Below, one piece after another: positions 51,874 through 63,752 of a stretch of 64,000 nt of DNA (position 1 is the stretch's first letter; the number at the start of each line of letters is the position of its first letter). The position numbers were made by a program, and so were the translations under genes. The notes beneath the pieces are model-generated. The model was not told where the DNA came from. It searched no databases and saw only the letters and a list, made by a program, of their open reading frames with translations. The DNA is taken from positions 1 to 64,000 of the forward strand of contig NZ_WXTX01000017.1 in the NCBI RefSeq assembly GCF_009848685.1, in the 5' to 3' direction. This DNA is from Andreprevotia sp. IGB-42 (GTDB lineage: Bacteria; Pseudomonadota; Gammaproteobacteria; Burkholderiales; Chitinibacteraceae).

Positions 51874-54800
51874 TTACTTCTTTTCCAGATCCGGTTCCGG
51901 CTCGGGCGTGAAGCCCTGGCCGCCGAAGCGGTGGATCAGCGCATCGAAGGTCAGGTACAGCACTGGCGTCACATAGAGCGTGATCAGCTGCGAGAACAGC
52001 AGACCACCCACCACCGCCACGCCCAGCGGCTGACGCAGTTCCGCACCGGCGCCCAGGCCCAGCGCAATCGGTAGTGCACCCATGATGGCGGCAAAGGTGG
52101 TCATCATGATGGGGCGGAAGCGCAGCTCGCACGATTTGCGGATGGCCTCCAGCGGCGACAGGCCCTGTGTGCGCTGCGCATCCAGCGCGAAGTCGATCAT
52201 CATGATGGCGTTCTTCTTCACGATGCCCACCAGCAGCAGAATGCCCACCATCGCGATGAAGGTCAGCTCCAGCCCCACGATATGCAGGCTGAGGAAGGCA
52301 CCGATCGCCGCAGACGGAATACCCGCCAGGATGGTCACCGGGTGGATCCAGCTCTCGTACAGGATGCCGAGGATCACGTAAATCACCGCGATGGCGATCA
52401 CGATCAGCCACAACTGGCTCGATTGCGACGACTGGAACACCGCAGCTTCACCGGCAAAGGCGCCGAATACATAGGCAGGCAAGGCGATCTCGCGCTTGGC
52501 TGCCTCGATGGCGGCACCGGCATCAGACAGCGATTTGCCCGGCTGCAGATTGAAAGACAGCGTCACCGCAGGCAATTGCCCCTGGTGGTTGACCGAGGTG
52601 GTCACCCGCTCGCGCTCCACGTGGGCAATCGCATTCACCGGTACCAGCGCGCCGCTCTTGCTGGTCACATATAGCTTGTCCAGCGCCGATTCATCGCGGC
52701 GCTGTTCCGGCGCCAGCTCCATGATCACTGCGTAGCTGTCCTCCGGGTCATAGATGGTGGAAACCTGCCGGCCACCATACGCGGCGTACAGCGTATCCTG
52801 CAGCGATTGCGTATCCACGCCCAGCAACTGGGCTTTCTCGTGATCGATCTTCACGCTGGCCTGCAAGCCGTTCTTCTGCGCGTCGCTGTTCACGTCGGTC
52901 ACCACGTCCGACTTGTGCAACGCGGCCAGCAGCTTGTCGCCCCACTGGTCCAGTTCATCCGCATGCACCGATTGCAGCGTGTACTGGTACGAGCTCTTCG
53001 ATGAACGGCCACCTACCGACAAGTTTTGCGTCGGCCGGAAGTAAACATTGAAGCCCGGCAGCCCGCCGGTCACCTTGCGCATGCTGGCCAGCACTTCGTC
53101 CATCTTCGGGCGCTGGTCGCGCGGTTTCAGCATGATGAACATGCGGCCGCTATTGCCGCTGTTGACGTTGGACACTACGGTTTCCACCGCCGGGTTGGCT
53201 TTCACGCGCGCGGCAATTCTCTGCTGCGCCGCCAGCATGGCAGGGTAGGCGATGTCTTGCGGGCCTTCCACCGTGACCTGGATCTGGCCGATGTCTTCCT
53301 GCGGGAAAAAGCCTTTGGGCGCAATCATGTACAGCCATACGGTGCCCACCACGGTGGCCAATGCCACCAGCAGCACCAGGCCACGGCGTTTCAGCCCCCA
53401 TTCCAGCGAGCTGGTGTAGCCATGCAGCACCTTGTTGAAGCCCGCTTCGAACAGCCTGCTCCATGCCGGTACTTTCTCGTGCGGGTCTTCATGTTTGAGG
53501 AAGCGGCTGGCAAACAGCGGGATCAGCGTCAGTGATACTACGGCGGATACCGCAATCGCCAGCGTCACCACCACGGCAAATTCATGGAACAGCTTGCCGA
53601 TGGTGCCGGGCATGAAGAAGATCGGAATGAATACCGCCACCAGCGAAATCGAGATCGAGATCACCGTGAAGCCTACTTCGCGTGCGCCCTTGATGGCCGC
53701 ATCCATCGGTTTCATGCCTTCTTCCACATGGCGCACGATGTTTTCCAGCACCACGATGGCATCGTCGACCACCAGGCCGATGGCAATGGTCAGCCCCATC
53801 AGCGAGATGTTGTCCAGGCTGAACCCCAGCGCCAGCATCAGCGCAAACGTGCCCAGCAAGGAGATCGGCAAGCTGGCGGACGGGATCAGCGTGGCGCTGG
53901 CACGGCGCAGGAACAGCAGGATCACCAGCACCACCAGCACGATGGTCAGCAGCATGGTGAGCGTGACGTCGTGGATGGCCTCGCGGATCGACGTCGAGCG
54001 GTCGTTCAGCACCTTGATGTTGATCGAATCCGGCATCTGCGCCTGCAGTTGCGGCAGCATCTTGCGGATGGCATCCACGGTGGCTACGGTGTTGGCACCC
54101 GGTTGGCGCTGCACCGCCATCACGATGGAGCGCTCGCCGTTGATCCAGCCGCTGGTGCGCAGGTTTTCCACGCTGTCTTCCACCTTGGCCACGTCGGACA
54201 GCCGCACCGGCTGGCCATCCTTGCTGGCCACGATCAGCCTGGCAAAGTCATCCGCGCGCTTGAGGTTGGCATCGGCATTGAGGATCAGCGTCTGGCGCTT
54301 GCCATCCAGCTGGCCCACCGGTGCATTGGCGTTGGCATCCTGCAGTGCGGTGGCCACCTGGGTAAGGCTCAGCCCGCGCGTGGTCAGTTGGTCCGGATCT
54401 ACCGATACGCGCACCGCGTAACGCATCTGGCCAAAGATCTGCACCTGCGCCACGCCGTTGATGGTGGAGAGCGCCGGCGAAATTAGGTTGTCGCCATAGC
54501 TGTTGAGGTCGGCCAGGCTCAGCGATGGCGAGTTGATGCCGATCAGCAGGATGGGCGCATCCGCCGGGTTTACCTTGCGGTAGCTCGGCGGGCTGGTCAT
54601 GTCCTTGGGCAAGCCGCGGCTGGCGCGGAACAATGCCGCCTGTACGTCTACCGCCGCGGCATCGATATTGCGGTCCGCGTCGAACTCCAGCGTGATCGAC
54701 GTACTGCCGAGCGAGCTGCTGGAGGTGATGGTGGCGACACCGGGAATGGTGGAAAACTGCTTTTCCAGCGGCGTGGCTACCGATGTCGCCATGGTTTCCG

Positions 54801-54966
54801 GGCTGGCCCCGGGCAGGTTGGCCGATACGCTGATGGTGGGCGTGTCGTAGTTGGGCAGCGCGGCAATCGGCAGCTGGAACCAGGCGGCGATGCCGGCAAC
54901 GACGACGGCAATCCAGACCAGCAGCGTTGCGACCGGGCGATGGATGCAAAGGGAAGAAATATTCAT
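51874..54966 (-). CDS. RND efflux permease (HAE1/MdtBC-like)
   Basis: 1030 residues of full RND length. The start SSLCIHRPVATLLVWIAVV and ALPNYDTPTISVSANLPGASPETMA are typical. The proton-relay aspartates lie in GLVVDDAIVVLEN in TM4, and the second repeat has GILLLVGIVKKNAIMMIDFA. It exports drugs or other compounds with a fusion protein and an outer-membrane channel. The MFP gene lies upstream (90 bases). No TolC-like gene is present, so the channel comes from elsewhere. The gene is third in the lplT-MFP-RND run. Confidence 0.93.
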   Translation of the reverse strand: MNISSLCIHRPVATLLVWIAVVVAGIAAWFQLPIAALPNYDTPTISVSANLPGASPETMATSVATPLEKQFSTIPGVATITSSSSLGSTSITLEFDADRNIDAAAVDVQAALFRASRGLPKDMTSPPSYRKVNPADAPILLIGINSPSLSLADLNSYGDNLISPALSTINGVAQVQIFGQMRYAVRVSVDPDQLTTRGLSLTQVATALQDANANAPVGQLDGKRQTLILNADANLKRADDFARLIVASKDGQPVRLSDVAKVEDSVENLRTSGWINGERSIVMAVQRQPGANTVATVDAIRKMLPQLQAQMPDSINIKVLNDRSTSIREAIHDVTLTMLLTIVLVVLVILLFLRRASATLIPSASLPISLLGTFALMLALGFSLDNISLMGLTIAIGLVVDDAIVVLENIVRHVEEGMKPMDAAIKGAREVGFTVISISISLVAVFIPIFFMPGTIGKLFHEFAVVVTLAIAVSAVVSLTLIPLFASRFLKHEDPHEKVPAWSRLFEAGFNKVLHGYTSSLEWGLKRRGLVLLVALATVVGTVWLYMIAPKGFFPQEDIGQIQVTVEGPQDIAYPAMLAAQQRIAARVKANPAVETVVSNVNSGNSGRMFIMLKPRDQRPKMDEVLASMRKVTGGLPGFNVYFRPTQNLSVGGRSSKSSYQYTLQSVHADELDQWGDKLLAALHKSDVVTDVNSDAQKNGLQASVKIDHEKAQLLGVDTQSLQDTLYAAYGGRQVSTIYDPEDSYAVIMELAPEQRRDESALDKLYVTSKSGALVPVNAIAHVERERVTTSVNHQGQLPAVTLSFNLQPGKSLSDAGAAIEAAKREIALPAYVFGAFAGEAAVFQSSQSSQLWLIVIAIAVIYVILGILYESWIHPVTILAGIPSAAIGAFLSLHIVGLELTFIAMVGILLLVGIVKKNAIMMIDFALDAQRTQGLSPLEAIRKSCELRFRPIMMTTFAAIMGALPIALGLGAGAELRQPLGVAVVGGLLFSQLITLYVTPVLYLTFDALIHRFGGQGFTPEPEPDLEKK

Positions 54967-55056
54967 GGCAGCTCGATATCAAACGGGCGGAGCAGGGCTG
55001 CCAGCCAGGCTGGCAGCACGCGAATCAGGTCAGGCGGCGCGGTGGCCGGCCCCGGG

Positions 55057-56244
55057 TCATTCACCCTTGGGCTGGCTGGCGTCCTGGCCGCCCTTGTCTT
55101 TCTGGTCGCCATGCTGGCCACCACGCTTGCCGGCTGGTGCGCTCGCTTCCTGTACCTGGGCACCCGGTCGCAGGTTCTGGCCGCCTTCCGATACCACCTT
55201 GGTACCCGGCGCAACGCCGGTCACGATGGCGCGCTCGTCAAACACGCGCACCAGTTGCACCGGCTGGCTGGCTACCTTCTGCTCGGCGCCCACCCGGTAG
55301 ATGAAGCGCCCGCTCGGGCCGTTCTGCACCGCTTGGGCCGGCAGCACCACGGCATCGTGGGTTACGCCCGCATCGATGCTGACCGGCGTATACATGCCGG
55401 GCCACAGCAGATGCTTGGGGTTGGCAAACTCGGCCTTCATCACGATGGTGCCGCTGGCACTGTCGATGGCGTTGTCGATGAAGGTGAGCTTGCCTTGCAG
55501 CTTACCCGCCTTGCCCAGGTCGGCAGAAACGATCACCGCGCCCTGCAACTGCGCACTGCGCACTGCGGCCAGATCGGTTTCCGGCACGGTAAAGCGGATG
55601 GCAATCGGGTCCAGCTGGGTGATGATCACCAGCGGTAGCGCGCTGCCGGGCTGCACCAGGCTGCCCGGATAGGCGTTGAGTGCACCGGTACGGCCGGAAA
55701 ACGGTGCGTCGATACGTCGATCACCCAGGGTGACGCGTGCGCCGCTGGCATCGGCACGGGCGGCGGCAATCTGCGCCTTCAGTGCATCGACCTTGGCTTG
55801 CGCGGTATCGATCACCGATGCGGATACGAAGCCCTTGGCGGCCAGCTCCTTGGAGCGGGAAAGATCGCGCTCGGCTTCGGTCAGTTGTGCCTGGTACTGG
55901 ACGATGGTGGCGTCCATCTTCTGCAGGCTGCTGGCGGCGTCGCGGTTATCCAGGCTGAACAGCAACTGCCCGGCCTTGACGTCATCGCCTTCCTTGAAAT
56001 GGATGCCGCGCAGGATGCCGCTGGTTTGCGGGCGCAGCTCCACCTGGTTGAGCGAGACCACATGGCCTTGCGCGGTGAGGATCACCGGCACATCACTGGT
56101 TTCCGCCTTGACGGTGCGTACCTGGGCGGCACGCGGCTTTTTTGCATCCGTGTTTTCTGTTTTGCGCCCGCAAGCGGACAGGCCGGTGACCAGCAGCGCT
56201 GAAACGGACAGGGTGAGCAGCAGGGGTGAAACTGTTTTAGTCAT
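55057..56244 (-). CDS. RND periplasmic membrane fusion lipoprotein
   Basis: 395 residues with a lipobox (LSAC, Cys25). The barrel-sandwich and coiled-coil parts follow, with VVSLNQVELRPQTSGILRGI, then PFSGRTGALNAYPGSLVQPG and a C-terminal beta-barrel containing PAQAVQNGPSGRFIY. The final 30 residues are Gly/Lys/Gln-rich. Its ATG lies inside the last codons of lplT, overlapping by eight bases. Confidence 0.92.
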   Translation of the reverse strand: MTKTVSPLLLTLSVSALLVTGLSACGRKTENTDAKKPRAAQVRTVKAETSDVPVILTAQGHVVSLNQVELRPQTSGILRGIHFKEGDDVKAGQLLFSLDNRDAASSLQKMDATIVQYQAQLTEAERDLSRSKELAAKGFVSASVIDTAQAKVDALKAQIAAARADASGARVTLGDRRIDAPFSGRTGALNAYPGSLVQPGSALPLVIITQLDPIAIRFTVPETDLAAVRSAQLQGAVIVSADLGKAGKLQGKLTFIDNAIDSASGTIVMKAEFANPKHLLWPGMYTPVSIDAGVTHDAVVLPAQAVQNGPSGRFIYRVGAEQKVASQPVQLVRVFDERAIVTGVAPGTKVVSEGGQNLRPGAQVQEASAPAGKRGGQHGDQKDKGGQDASQPKGE

Positions 56245-57532
56245 GCATGATTCCAGCGCGAGTACCGCGGCGATAGCGCCAGATCACCAGCACCATGCTC
56301 ACCGCAACGAAAAGACCAAAGCCGAGCACGATAACGTGCATGGGTGGCAAGCCGTTTACAGCGAACAGGTTTCGCACCTCTTGCGTTGCATCGGCGGGCA
56401 ATGCGCTGCTGAAGTGTTTGATCAGCCACGCATGCAATCCGACCATCACCAGGATGCCCAAGTTCTCGTTGAAGTTCTGAACGGCAATGGAATGCCCTGC
56501 ACCCATCAGCAAATAACCGCGATGTTGCAGCATGGCATTCAGCGGTACCACGAAGAAACCGGACAATGCCCCCACGATGAACATCAGCAGTGCGGCAATC
56601 ATGGCGTTGTGGATCAGCAGCATGCTCATTACCAGCACGCCCATGGCAACCCCAGCCGGCAGCACGTTGAATGCTTTCTTCAAGGGGATATAGCGCCCGG
56701 CAAGCACGGCGCCAAACGCAGTGCCGAATGCCACGGTTGCCACCAGCAAGGTTCCTTCCTGCATGGTGTAGTTGAGCCAGATCACGGCCCAGTTGAGCAC
56801 GACTAGGCGCATGGTCGCGCCTGCGCCCCAGAACAATGTGGTCACCGCCAGCGAGAGCTGGCCTTGCGGGTCTTGCCACAGGCGCTTCAGGCATTCCGCA
56901 AACTCATGTATCAGCGCGAACGGGCGCCATTCCAGCTTCTTGAGCTGTACATTGAGCTTGGGGATATAGAGATTGAGCCAGCCAGCCGCCAGATAAATTA
57001 CCAGGATGGTGAAGATTGCGCATTCGGCCGGCGAGAGCCAGCTTGGGCTGAACGACAGTCCGTCCAGCCAGTTGCCCATGGAATGCCCGGTGAGCAGGCC
57101 GCCCAGCACGCTGCCGAAAATGATGGCGGCCACGGTGGCCCCTTCCAGCCAGCCATTAGCTTCAACCAGTTTTTCATGCGGCAGGTATTCGGTAATCAAG
57201 CCATATTTGGCGGGGCTGTACGCGGCAGCGCCAAAACCGACGATCGCATAGGCAACGATGGGCGGGGCGCCGGTCAGCATGCCGATACAGCCCAGCAGCT
57301 TGATGCCGTTGCATATCATCATCGCCTTGCCCTTGTGCATCGAATCGGCAAACGATCCTGCGAACGGGGCCAGCACGACGTAGGAGACGGTAAACCACAC
57401 CAGCAGCATCGATAGATGCCACTCCGGCGCTTGTTGTTCGCGCAACAGTGCGAGGGCGGCGATGAAGAGGGCGTTGTCAGCCAGTGCCGACAAAAATTGC
57501 GCGCCGAGTATCAGGAAAAAACCGCGGTCCAT
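56237..57532 (-). CDS. lplT: Lysophospholipid transporter LplT
   Basis: 431 residues, about twelve membrane helices of the major facilitator fold. The LplT signature is present in ILGAQFLSALADNALFIAALALL, LAPFAGSFADSMHKG and SPAKYGLITEYLPHEKLVEANGW. It flips lysophospholipids inward for reacylation. In E. coli it pairs with Aas; no aas is here. It overlaps the fusion-protein gene by eight bases, an unexpected tie to an RND pump. Confidence 0.9.
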   Translation of the reverse strand: MDRGFFLILGAQFLSALADNALFIAALALLREQQAPEWHLSMLLVWFTVSYVVLAPFAGSFADSMHKGKAMMICNGIKLLGCIGMLTGAPPIVAYAIVGFGAAAYSPAKYGLITEYLPHEKLVEANGWLEGATVAAIIFGSVLGGLLTGHSMGNWLDGLSFSPSWLSPAECAIFTILVIYLAAGWLNLYIPKLNVQLKKLEWRPFALIHEFAECLKRLWQDPQGQLSLAVTTLFWGAGATMRLVVLNWAVIWLNYTMQEGTLLVATVAFGTAFGAVLAGRYIPLKKAFNVLPAGVAMGVLVMSMLLIHNAMIAALLMFIVGALSGFFVVPLNAMLQHRGYLLMGAGHSIAVQNFNENLGILVMVGLHAWLIKHFSSALPADATQEVRNLFAVNGLPPMHVIVLGFGLFVAVSMVLVIWRYRRGTRAGIMHD

Positions 57533-57690
57533 AGAGATGTCGGGCTGATCGAATCACGGCGTTATATCACGTTTATCCGACCGTTGATGCTTGCATGAAC
57601 CGATTCAATCCGGGATTGTCCGAACGGGAGGCTGTAAGCTGCATGCTACTATGAAGCGCGGCCATCCCCTGATGACGCTAATGGAAGTCA

Positions 57691-58308
57691 ATGGAAGCTC
57701 TCCAATACCTGCTCCCCCTGTTTACCGATTACGGCTACCTGGCTGTTTTCCTGGTGCTGCTGATCTGCGGATTCGGCGTACCCATCCCGGAAGACATCAC
57801 GCTGGTGGCCGGCGGCATCATTGCCGGCCTGGGTTACGCCAACGTGCACACCATGTTCATGGTCGGCATGGCGGGGGTGCTGCTGGGCGATACCATCATG
57901 TTCTTTGCCGGATACCACTGGGGCCAAGGAGTGCTGCGCTGGCGGTGGGTGGCCCGGTTGCTCACACCGGAGCGCTACGCGGCAGTGCAGGACAAATTTG
58001 CCCGCTACGGCAACCGCGTGCTGTTCGTGGCGCGCTTCCTGCCCGGCTTGCGCTCGCCCATCTTCCTCACCGCCGGCATGAGCCAGAAAATTCCCTACTG
58101 GCGATTCCTGATGCTCGATGGTTTTGCCGCGCTGATCAGCGTGCCCATCTGGGTTTATCTTGGTCATTACGGGGCCTACAACCACGAATGGCTGCTGCTG
58201 TGGGTGAAACGCGGCCAGACCGGCATCCTGCTGCTGGTGTTCGTGGCGCTGGTGGCTGCCGCCATCTGGGCGTGGCGCCATCATCGTGCCCGCCGCCCGC
58301 AATCCTGA
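57691..58308 (+). CDS. DedA family membrane protein
   Basis: 205 residues with four to five hydrophobic segments. The DedA marks are FGVPIPEDITLVAGGIIAG and GDTIMFFAGYHWG, then RFLPGLRSPIFLTAGMS. Members act as undecaprenyl-phosphate or phospholipid flippases and help maintain the proton-motive force. It is divergent from lplT and followed after 16 bases by alr. Confidence 0.9.
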   Translation: MEALQYLLPLFTDYGYLAVFLVLLICGFGVPIPEDITLVAGGIIAGLGYANVHTMFMVGMAGVLLGDTIMFFAGYHWGQGVLRWRWVARLLTPERYAAVQDKFARYGNRVLFVARFLPGLRSPIFLTAGMSQKIPYWRFLMLDGFAALISVPIWVYLGHYGAYNHEWLLLWVKRGQTGILLLVFVALVAAAIWAWRHHRARRPQS

Positions 58309-58324
58309 ACGGAGCAAGTAGTCC

Positions 58325-59398
58325 ATGCCGCGCCCGATCGCTGCCACGATCCATACCGATGCATTGTGTCACAACTACGCCACGCTCAAGGCCCGTGCGC
58401 CGCAGGCCCGCGCCTTTGCCGTGGTCAAGGCCAATGCCTACGGCCATGGCCTGATCACTACCGCCCATGCGCTGCCCGATGCCGATGGTTTCGCCACACT
58501 GGAATTCCCCGGTGCGCTGGCACTGCGCGGCGCCGGCGTACGCCAGCCCATCCTGTTGCTGGAAGGCGTGTTCGATGCTGACGAACTGCATGGCGCCGCA
58601 CAGCATGACCTGTGGCTGTCGGTGCATGACGAAGCCTCGCTGGTGCGGCTGGAAGCCATGCGTCTGCCCGCGCCGGTCAGCGTGTTCCTCAAGCTCAATA
58701 CCGGCATGAACCGCCTTGGGTTTCCTGCGGAAGCTGCGCCGGCACTGGTGGCGCGCCTGCAGGCCAATCCCAATGTGGCTGCCATCACACTGATGGCGCA
58801 TTTTGCCTGCGCGGACGAAGCCGGCAAGGGCATTGCCGCTCAGATGGCGCGCTTCCATGCCGGTACTGCCGGCCTGGCGTTGCCCGTCACGCTTGCCAAT
58901 TCTGCCGCCACGCTGGCCTATCCGGATACGCATGCAGACTGGGTGCGCCCCGGCATTGCGCTGTACGGCGCCAGCCCGTTCGGCAGCGCGCGCAGTGCCG
59001 CGTCGTTCGGTCTGCTGCCGGTAATGACGCTGGCATCGGAAATTATCGCCGTGCAGGAACTTGCCGCCGGCGATGCAGTCGGTTATGGCGCCACCTTCAC
59101 CGCCACGCAGCGCATGCGCATCGGTATCGTCGCCTGCGGCTATGCCGATGGTTATCCACGCCATGCGCCCAGCGGCACGCCGCTGCTGGTGGACGGCCAG
59201 CGCAGCCAACTGGTCGGCCGCGTATCGATGGATATGCTGGCAGTGGATATCAGCACGCTGCCGGCTGCCGGTGTCGGCACGGCAGTCGAGCTATGGGGGC
59301 AGGCGTTGCCGGTGGATGAAGTGGCAGCGGCTGCCGGCACGATTGCCTATGAATTGACGTGTGCAGTTGCCGCGAGAGTAGCGGTGACCGTGCGCTGA
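58325..59398 (+). CDS. alr: Alanine racemase
   Basis: 357 residues, full length. The PLP lysine is K35 in [10 protein letters not shown], and the second catalytic base is Y254 in [10 protein letters not shown]. It interconverts L- and D-alanine for peptidoglycan. The ATG follows GGAGCAAGTAGTCC. It is likely co-transcribed with the DedA gene. Confidence 0.95.
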   Translation: MPRPIAATIHTDALCHNYATLKARAPQARAFAVVKANAYGHGLITTAHALPDADGFATLEFPGALALRGAGVRQPILLLEGVFDADELHGAAQHDLWLSVHDEASLVRLEAMRLPAPVSVFLKLNTGMNRLGFPAEAAPALVARLQANPNVAAITLMAHFACADEAGKGIAAQMARFHAGTAGLALPVTLANSAATLAYPDTHADWVRPGIALYGASPFGSARSAASFGLLPVMTLASEIIAVQELAAGDAVGYGATFTATQRMRIGIVACGYADGYPRHAPSGTPLLVDGQRSQLVGRVSMDMLAVDISTLPAAGVGTAVELWGQALPVDEVAAAAGTIAYELTCAVAARVAVTVR

Positions 59399-59517
59399 TC
59401 CGGGGGCGCAAGTGGCGAAAGCACGGCTTGATGCTGTGTGCGCTCGTAAAGCGGAACAGCTTTCATTACAATTGTGCCCTTAACAAATTTCGTCTTACCA
59501 ACCACACAGGTTGCATC

Positions 59518-60744
59518 ATGGCATTGATCGTCCAGAAGTACGGCGGCACCTCGGTCGGCACACCCGACCGTATCAAGAACGTCGCCCGCCGCGTCGCCAA
59601 ATTCAAGGCCCAGGGGCACGACTTGGTCGTGGTCCTGTCCGCAATGAGCGGCGAAACCAACCGCTTGATCGCGCTTGCCAAAGAGATCCAGGCCAATCCG
59701 GATCCGCGCGAGCTCGACGTGATCGTTTCCACCGGTGAGCAGGTCACCATCGGCCTGTTGGCCATGGCGCTGAAGGAACAGGGCATCGAAGCCAAGTCCT
59801 ACACCGGCGGCCAGGTGAAGATCCTCACCGATTCGCTGCACACCAAGGCCCGTATCCAGTCGATCGACGATACCGCCATGCGTGCCGACCTCAACGCTGG
59901 CCGCGTGGTCATCGTGGCCGGTTTCCAGGGCGTGGATGCGGAAGGCAACATCACCACGCTGGGCCGTGGTGGCTCGGATACCTCGGGCGTGGCGCTGGCC
60001 GCCGCGCTGAAGGCAGACGAATGCCAGATCTATACCGATGTCGATGGCGTATACACCACCGATCCGCGCGTCGTACCGGAAGCCAAGAAGCTCAAGACCA
60101 TCACCTTCGAGGAAATGCTCGAGATGGCCAGCCTGGGTTCCAAGGTGCTGCAGATCCGCTCGGTTGAATTCGCCGGCAAATACAACGTAAAACTGCGCGT
60201 GCTCTCCAGCTTCCAGGAAGAAGGCGAGGGCACGCTGATCACTTTCGAGGAAGACCCGAACATGGAAAAGCCCGTCGTCTCCGGCATCGCATTCAACCGT
60301 GACGAAGCCCGTATCAACGTGATCGGTGTGCCGGACAAACCCGGCATTGCCTACCAGATCCTCGGCCCGGTGGCAGATGCCAATATCGACGTGGACATGA
60401 TCATCCAGAACGTCGGCCAGGACGGCACCACTGATTTCAGCTTCACGGTGCCCAAGGGCGAATTCGCCCGCACCATCAAGGTACTGGAAGGCGTGCAGGC
60501 CCACGTGGGCGGCAAGAGCGTCAACGGCGACGACAAGATCTGCAAGGTGTCCATCGTTGGCGTGGGCATGCGCTCGCACGTGGGCGTGGCTTCCACCATG
60601 TTCCGCACCCTTGCCGAAGAAGGCATCAATATCCAGATGATCTCGACCTCGGAAATCAAGATTTCCGTCATCGTCGATGAAAAATATCTGGAATTGGCTG
60701 TGCGTGTATTGCACAAGGCATTCGGCCTCGACCAGGCCAAATAA
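59518..60744 (+). CDS. lysC: Aspartate kinase
   Basis: 408 residues from the ATG at 59518. The start MALIVQKYGGTSVG contains the K-Y-G-G-T-S catalytic stretch (K7). GRGGSDTSGVALAAAL follows. Two ACT domains (about 265-400), with INVIGVPDKPGIAYQ and VGVGMRSHVGVAS, should give feedback control by lysine and threonine. It phosphorylates aspartate at the head of the Lys/Thr/Met pathway. No riboswitch is evident in the 119-base leader. Confidence 0.96.
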   Translation: MALIVQKYGGTSVGTPDRIKNVARRVAKFKAQGHDLVVVLSAMSGETNRLIALAKEIQANPDPRELDVIVSTGEQVTIGLLAMALKEQGIEAKSYTGGQVKILTDSLHTKARIQSIDDTAMRADLNAGRVVIVAGFQGVDAEGNITTLGRGGSDTSGVALAAALKADECQIYTDVDGVYTTDPRVVPEAKKLKTITFEEMLEMASLGSKVLQIRSVEFAGKYNVKLRVLSSFQEEGEGTLITFEEDPNMEKPVVSGIAFNRDEARINVIGVPDKPGIAYQILGPVADANIDVDMIIQNVGQDGTTDFSFTVPKGEFARTIKVLEGVQAHVGGKSVNGDDKICKVSIVGVGMRSHVGVASTMFRTLAEEGINIQMISTSEIKISVIVDEKYLELAVRVLHKAFGLDQAK

Positions 60745-60950
60745 GCATTTCCGGCTTTGCCGGGTGTGGTTTCGGGCCATTGGCGCAATTTTTTGTGCAT
60801 GGCCCGCAAACCGGCGCAATGTTGTTTGTTATTGATTTTGCAGGTGTTTGATCCGGCAGTATCCGGCCCGATGCATTTGAAAGCGGGCCCGCAGTGAAAT
60901 CGTCATTTGACGGCTGCCGGAACCCTAGGTAATATCCGGCTTCCCTTGAC

Positions 60951-61044
60951 GGAGATGTGGATGAGTGGCTGAAATCACCTCCCTGCTAAGGAGGCATACG
61001 GGCTTAAACCTGTATCGAGGGTTCGAATCCCTCCGTCTCCGCCA
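60951..61044 (+). tRNA. tRNA-Ser (GCT anticodon)
   Basis: A complete class II tRNA. The acceptor arms GGAGATG and CGTCTCC pair with one G-T. The long variable arm (ATACGGGCTTAAACCTGTATC region), T loop TTCGAAT and encoded CCA at the 3' end (61042-61044) are present. The anticodon loop CTGCTAA gives GCT. It reads AGC/AGU serine codons. Confidence 0.95.
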
Positions 61045-61093
61045 AGACCTTCCTTCGGGTTGGTGTAGGAAGTAGTAAAAAGCAGCAAACAGT

Positions 61094-61170
61094 GCACCCG
61101 TAGCTCAGTTGGATAGAGTATCTGGCTACGAACCAGAGGGTCGGGCGTTCGAATCGCTCCGGGTGCACCA
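61094..61170 (+). tRNA. tRNA-Arg (ACG anticodon)
   Basis: 77 bases with encoded CCA. The acceptor arms GCACCCG and CGGGTGC pair perfectly. The D loop AGCTCAGTTGGATAGAG, anticodon loop CTACGAA (ACG) and T loop TTCGAAT are in place. It lies 49 bases after tRNA-Ser and probably shares its transcript. Confidence 0.96.
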
Positions 61171-61390
61171 CTTCTGCTTTACCACGTACTATCCCTTCTG
61201 CAGTACCTCGCAACATCCCATCAATACCCCATCCAGCAGTACCGTAATACTTCCCGCTTCAGCTTCACTAATTGCCTTGCATCAGATTTGTTGCTGAATG
61301 CTTCAGACTGTTTGCGCATTGCGTTGCCGCATCCATCCGCTTGCCCCTGGATGCAATCACTGCATGCAAATCAATACAAACCGCGCATGA

Positions 61391-61418
61391 AAAACGCCGC
61401 GTGCTGTTGCACGCGGCG
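61391..61418 (-). terminator. Terminator of fadH
   Basis: Perfect 10-base arms CGCCGCGTGC (61395-61404) and GCACGCGGCG (61409-61418). Read leftward the stem ends in TTTT. It lies about 22 bases after the fadH stop. Confidence 0.88.
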
Positions 61419-61440
61419 CAGTCGTGAAATGCATGCCTGG

Positions 61441-63459
<2,019 letters not shown>

Positions 63460-63752
63460 TCACTCCATGAAACGATTGTTTCAAGCACGCTATCACTGTG
63501 ATGCGCGCTGGGTATTGGGGTTTACGCTGGCATCGCCATTTGCATGGCTGGCGCCCAGCGGCAATGCGCCGTCTACCCGGTATTCAACTTAGGCCATTAC
63601 AGGGCGGCTGGCGGTATTGCTGATGAATCACACCAGGCTGCTTTGCCGGAAGCATCGGTGCCCGTGCCGGCGGCTAATTGCATCTCGGCAAACCTGAGCC
63701 CTTGCCGGGTTAAAACGTCGCCTTCCGGCGCTCAAGCTGTCAAAATGGCGCC

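Noticed and set aside
59399-59517. Possible lysine riboswitch before lysC
   Set aside because: The leader is only about 120 bases and shows none of the helical elements of a lysine riboswitch.
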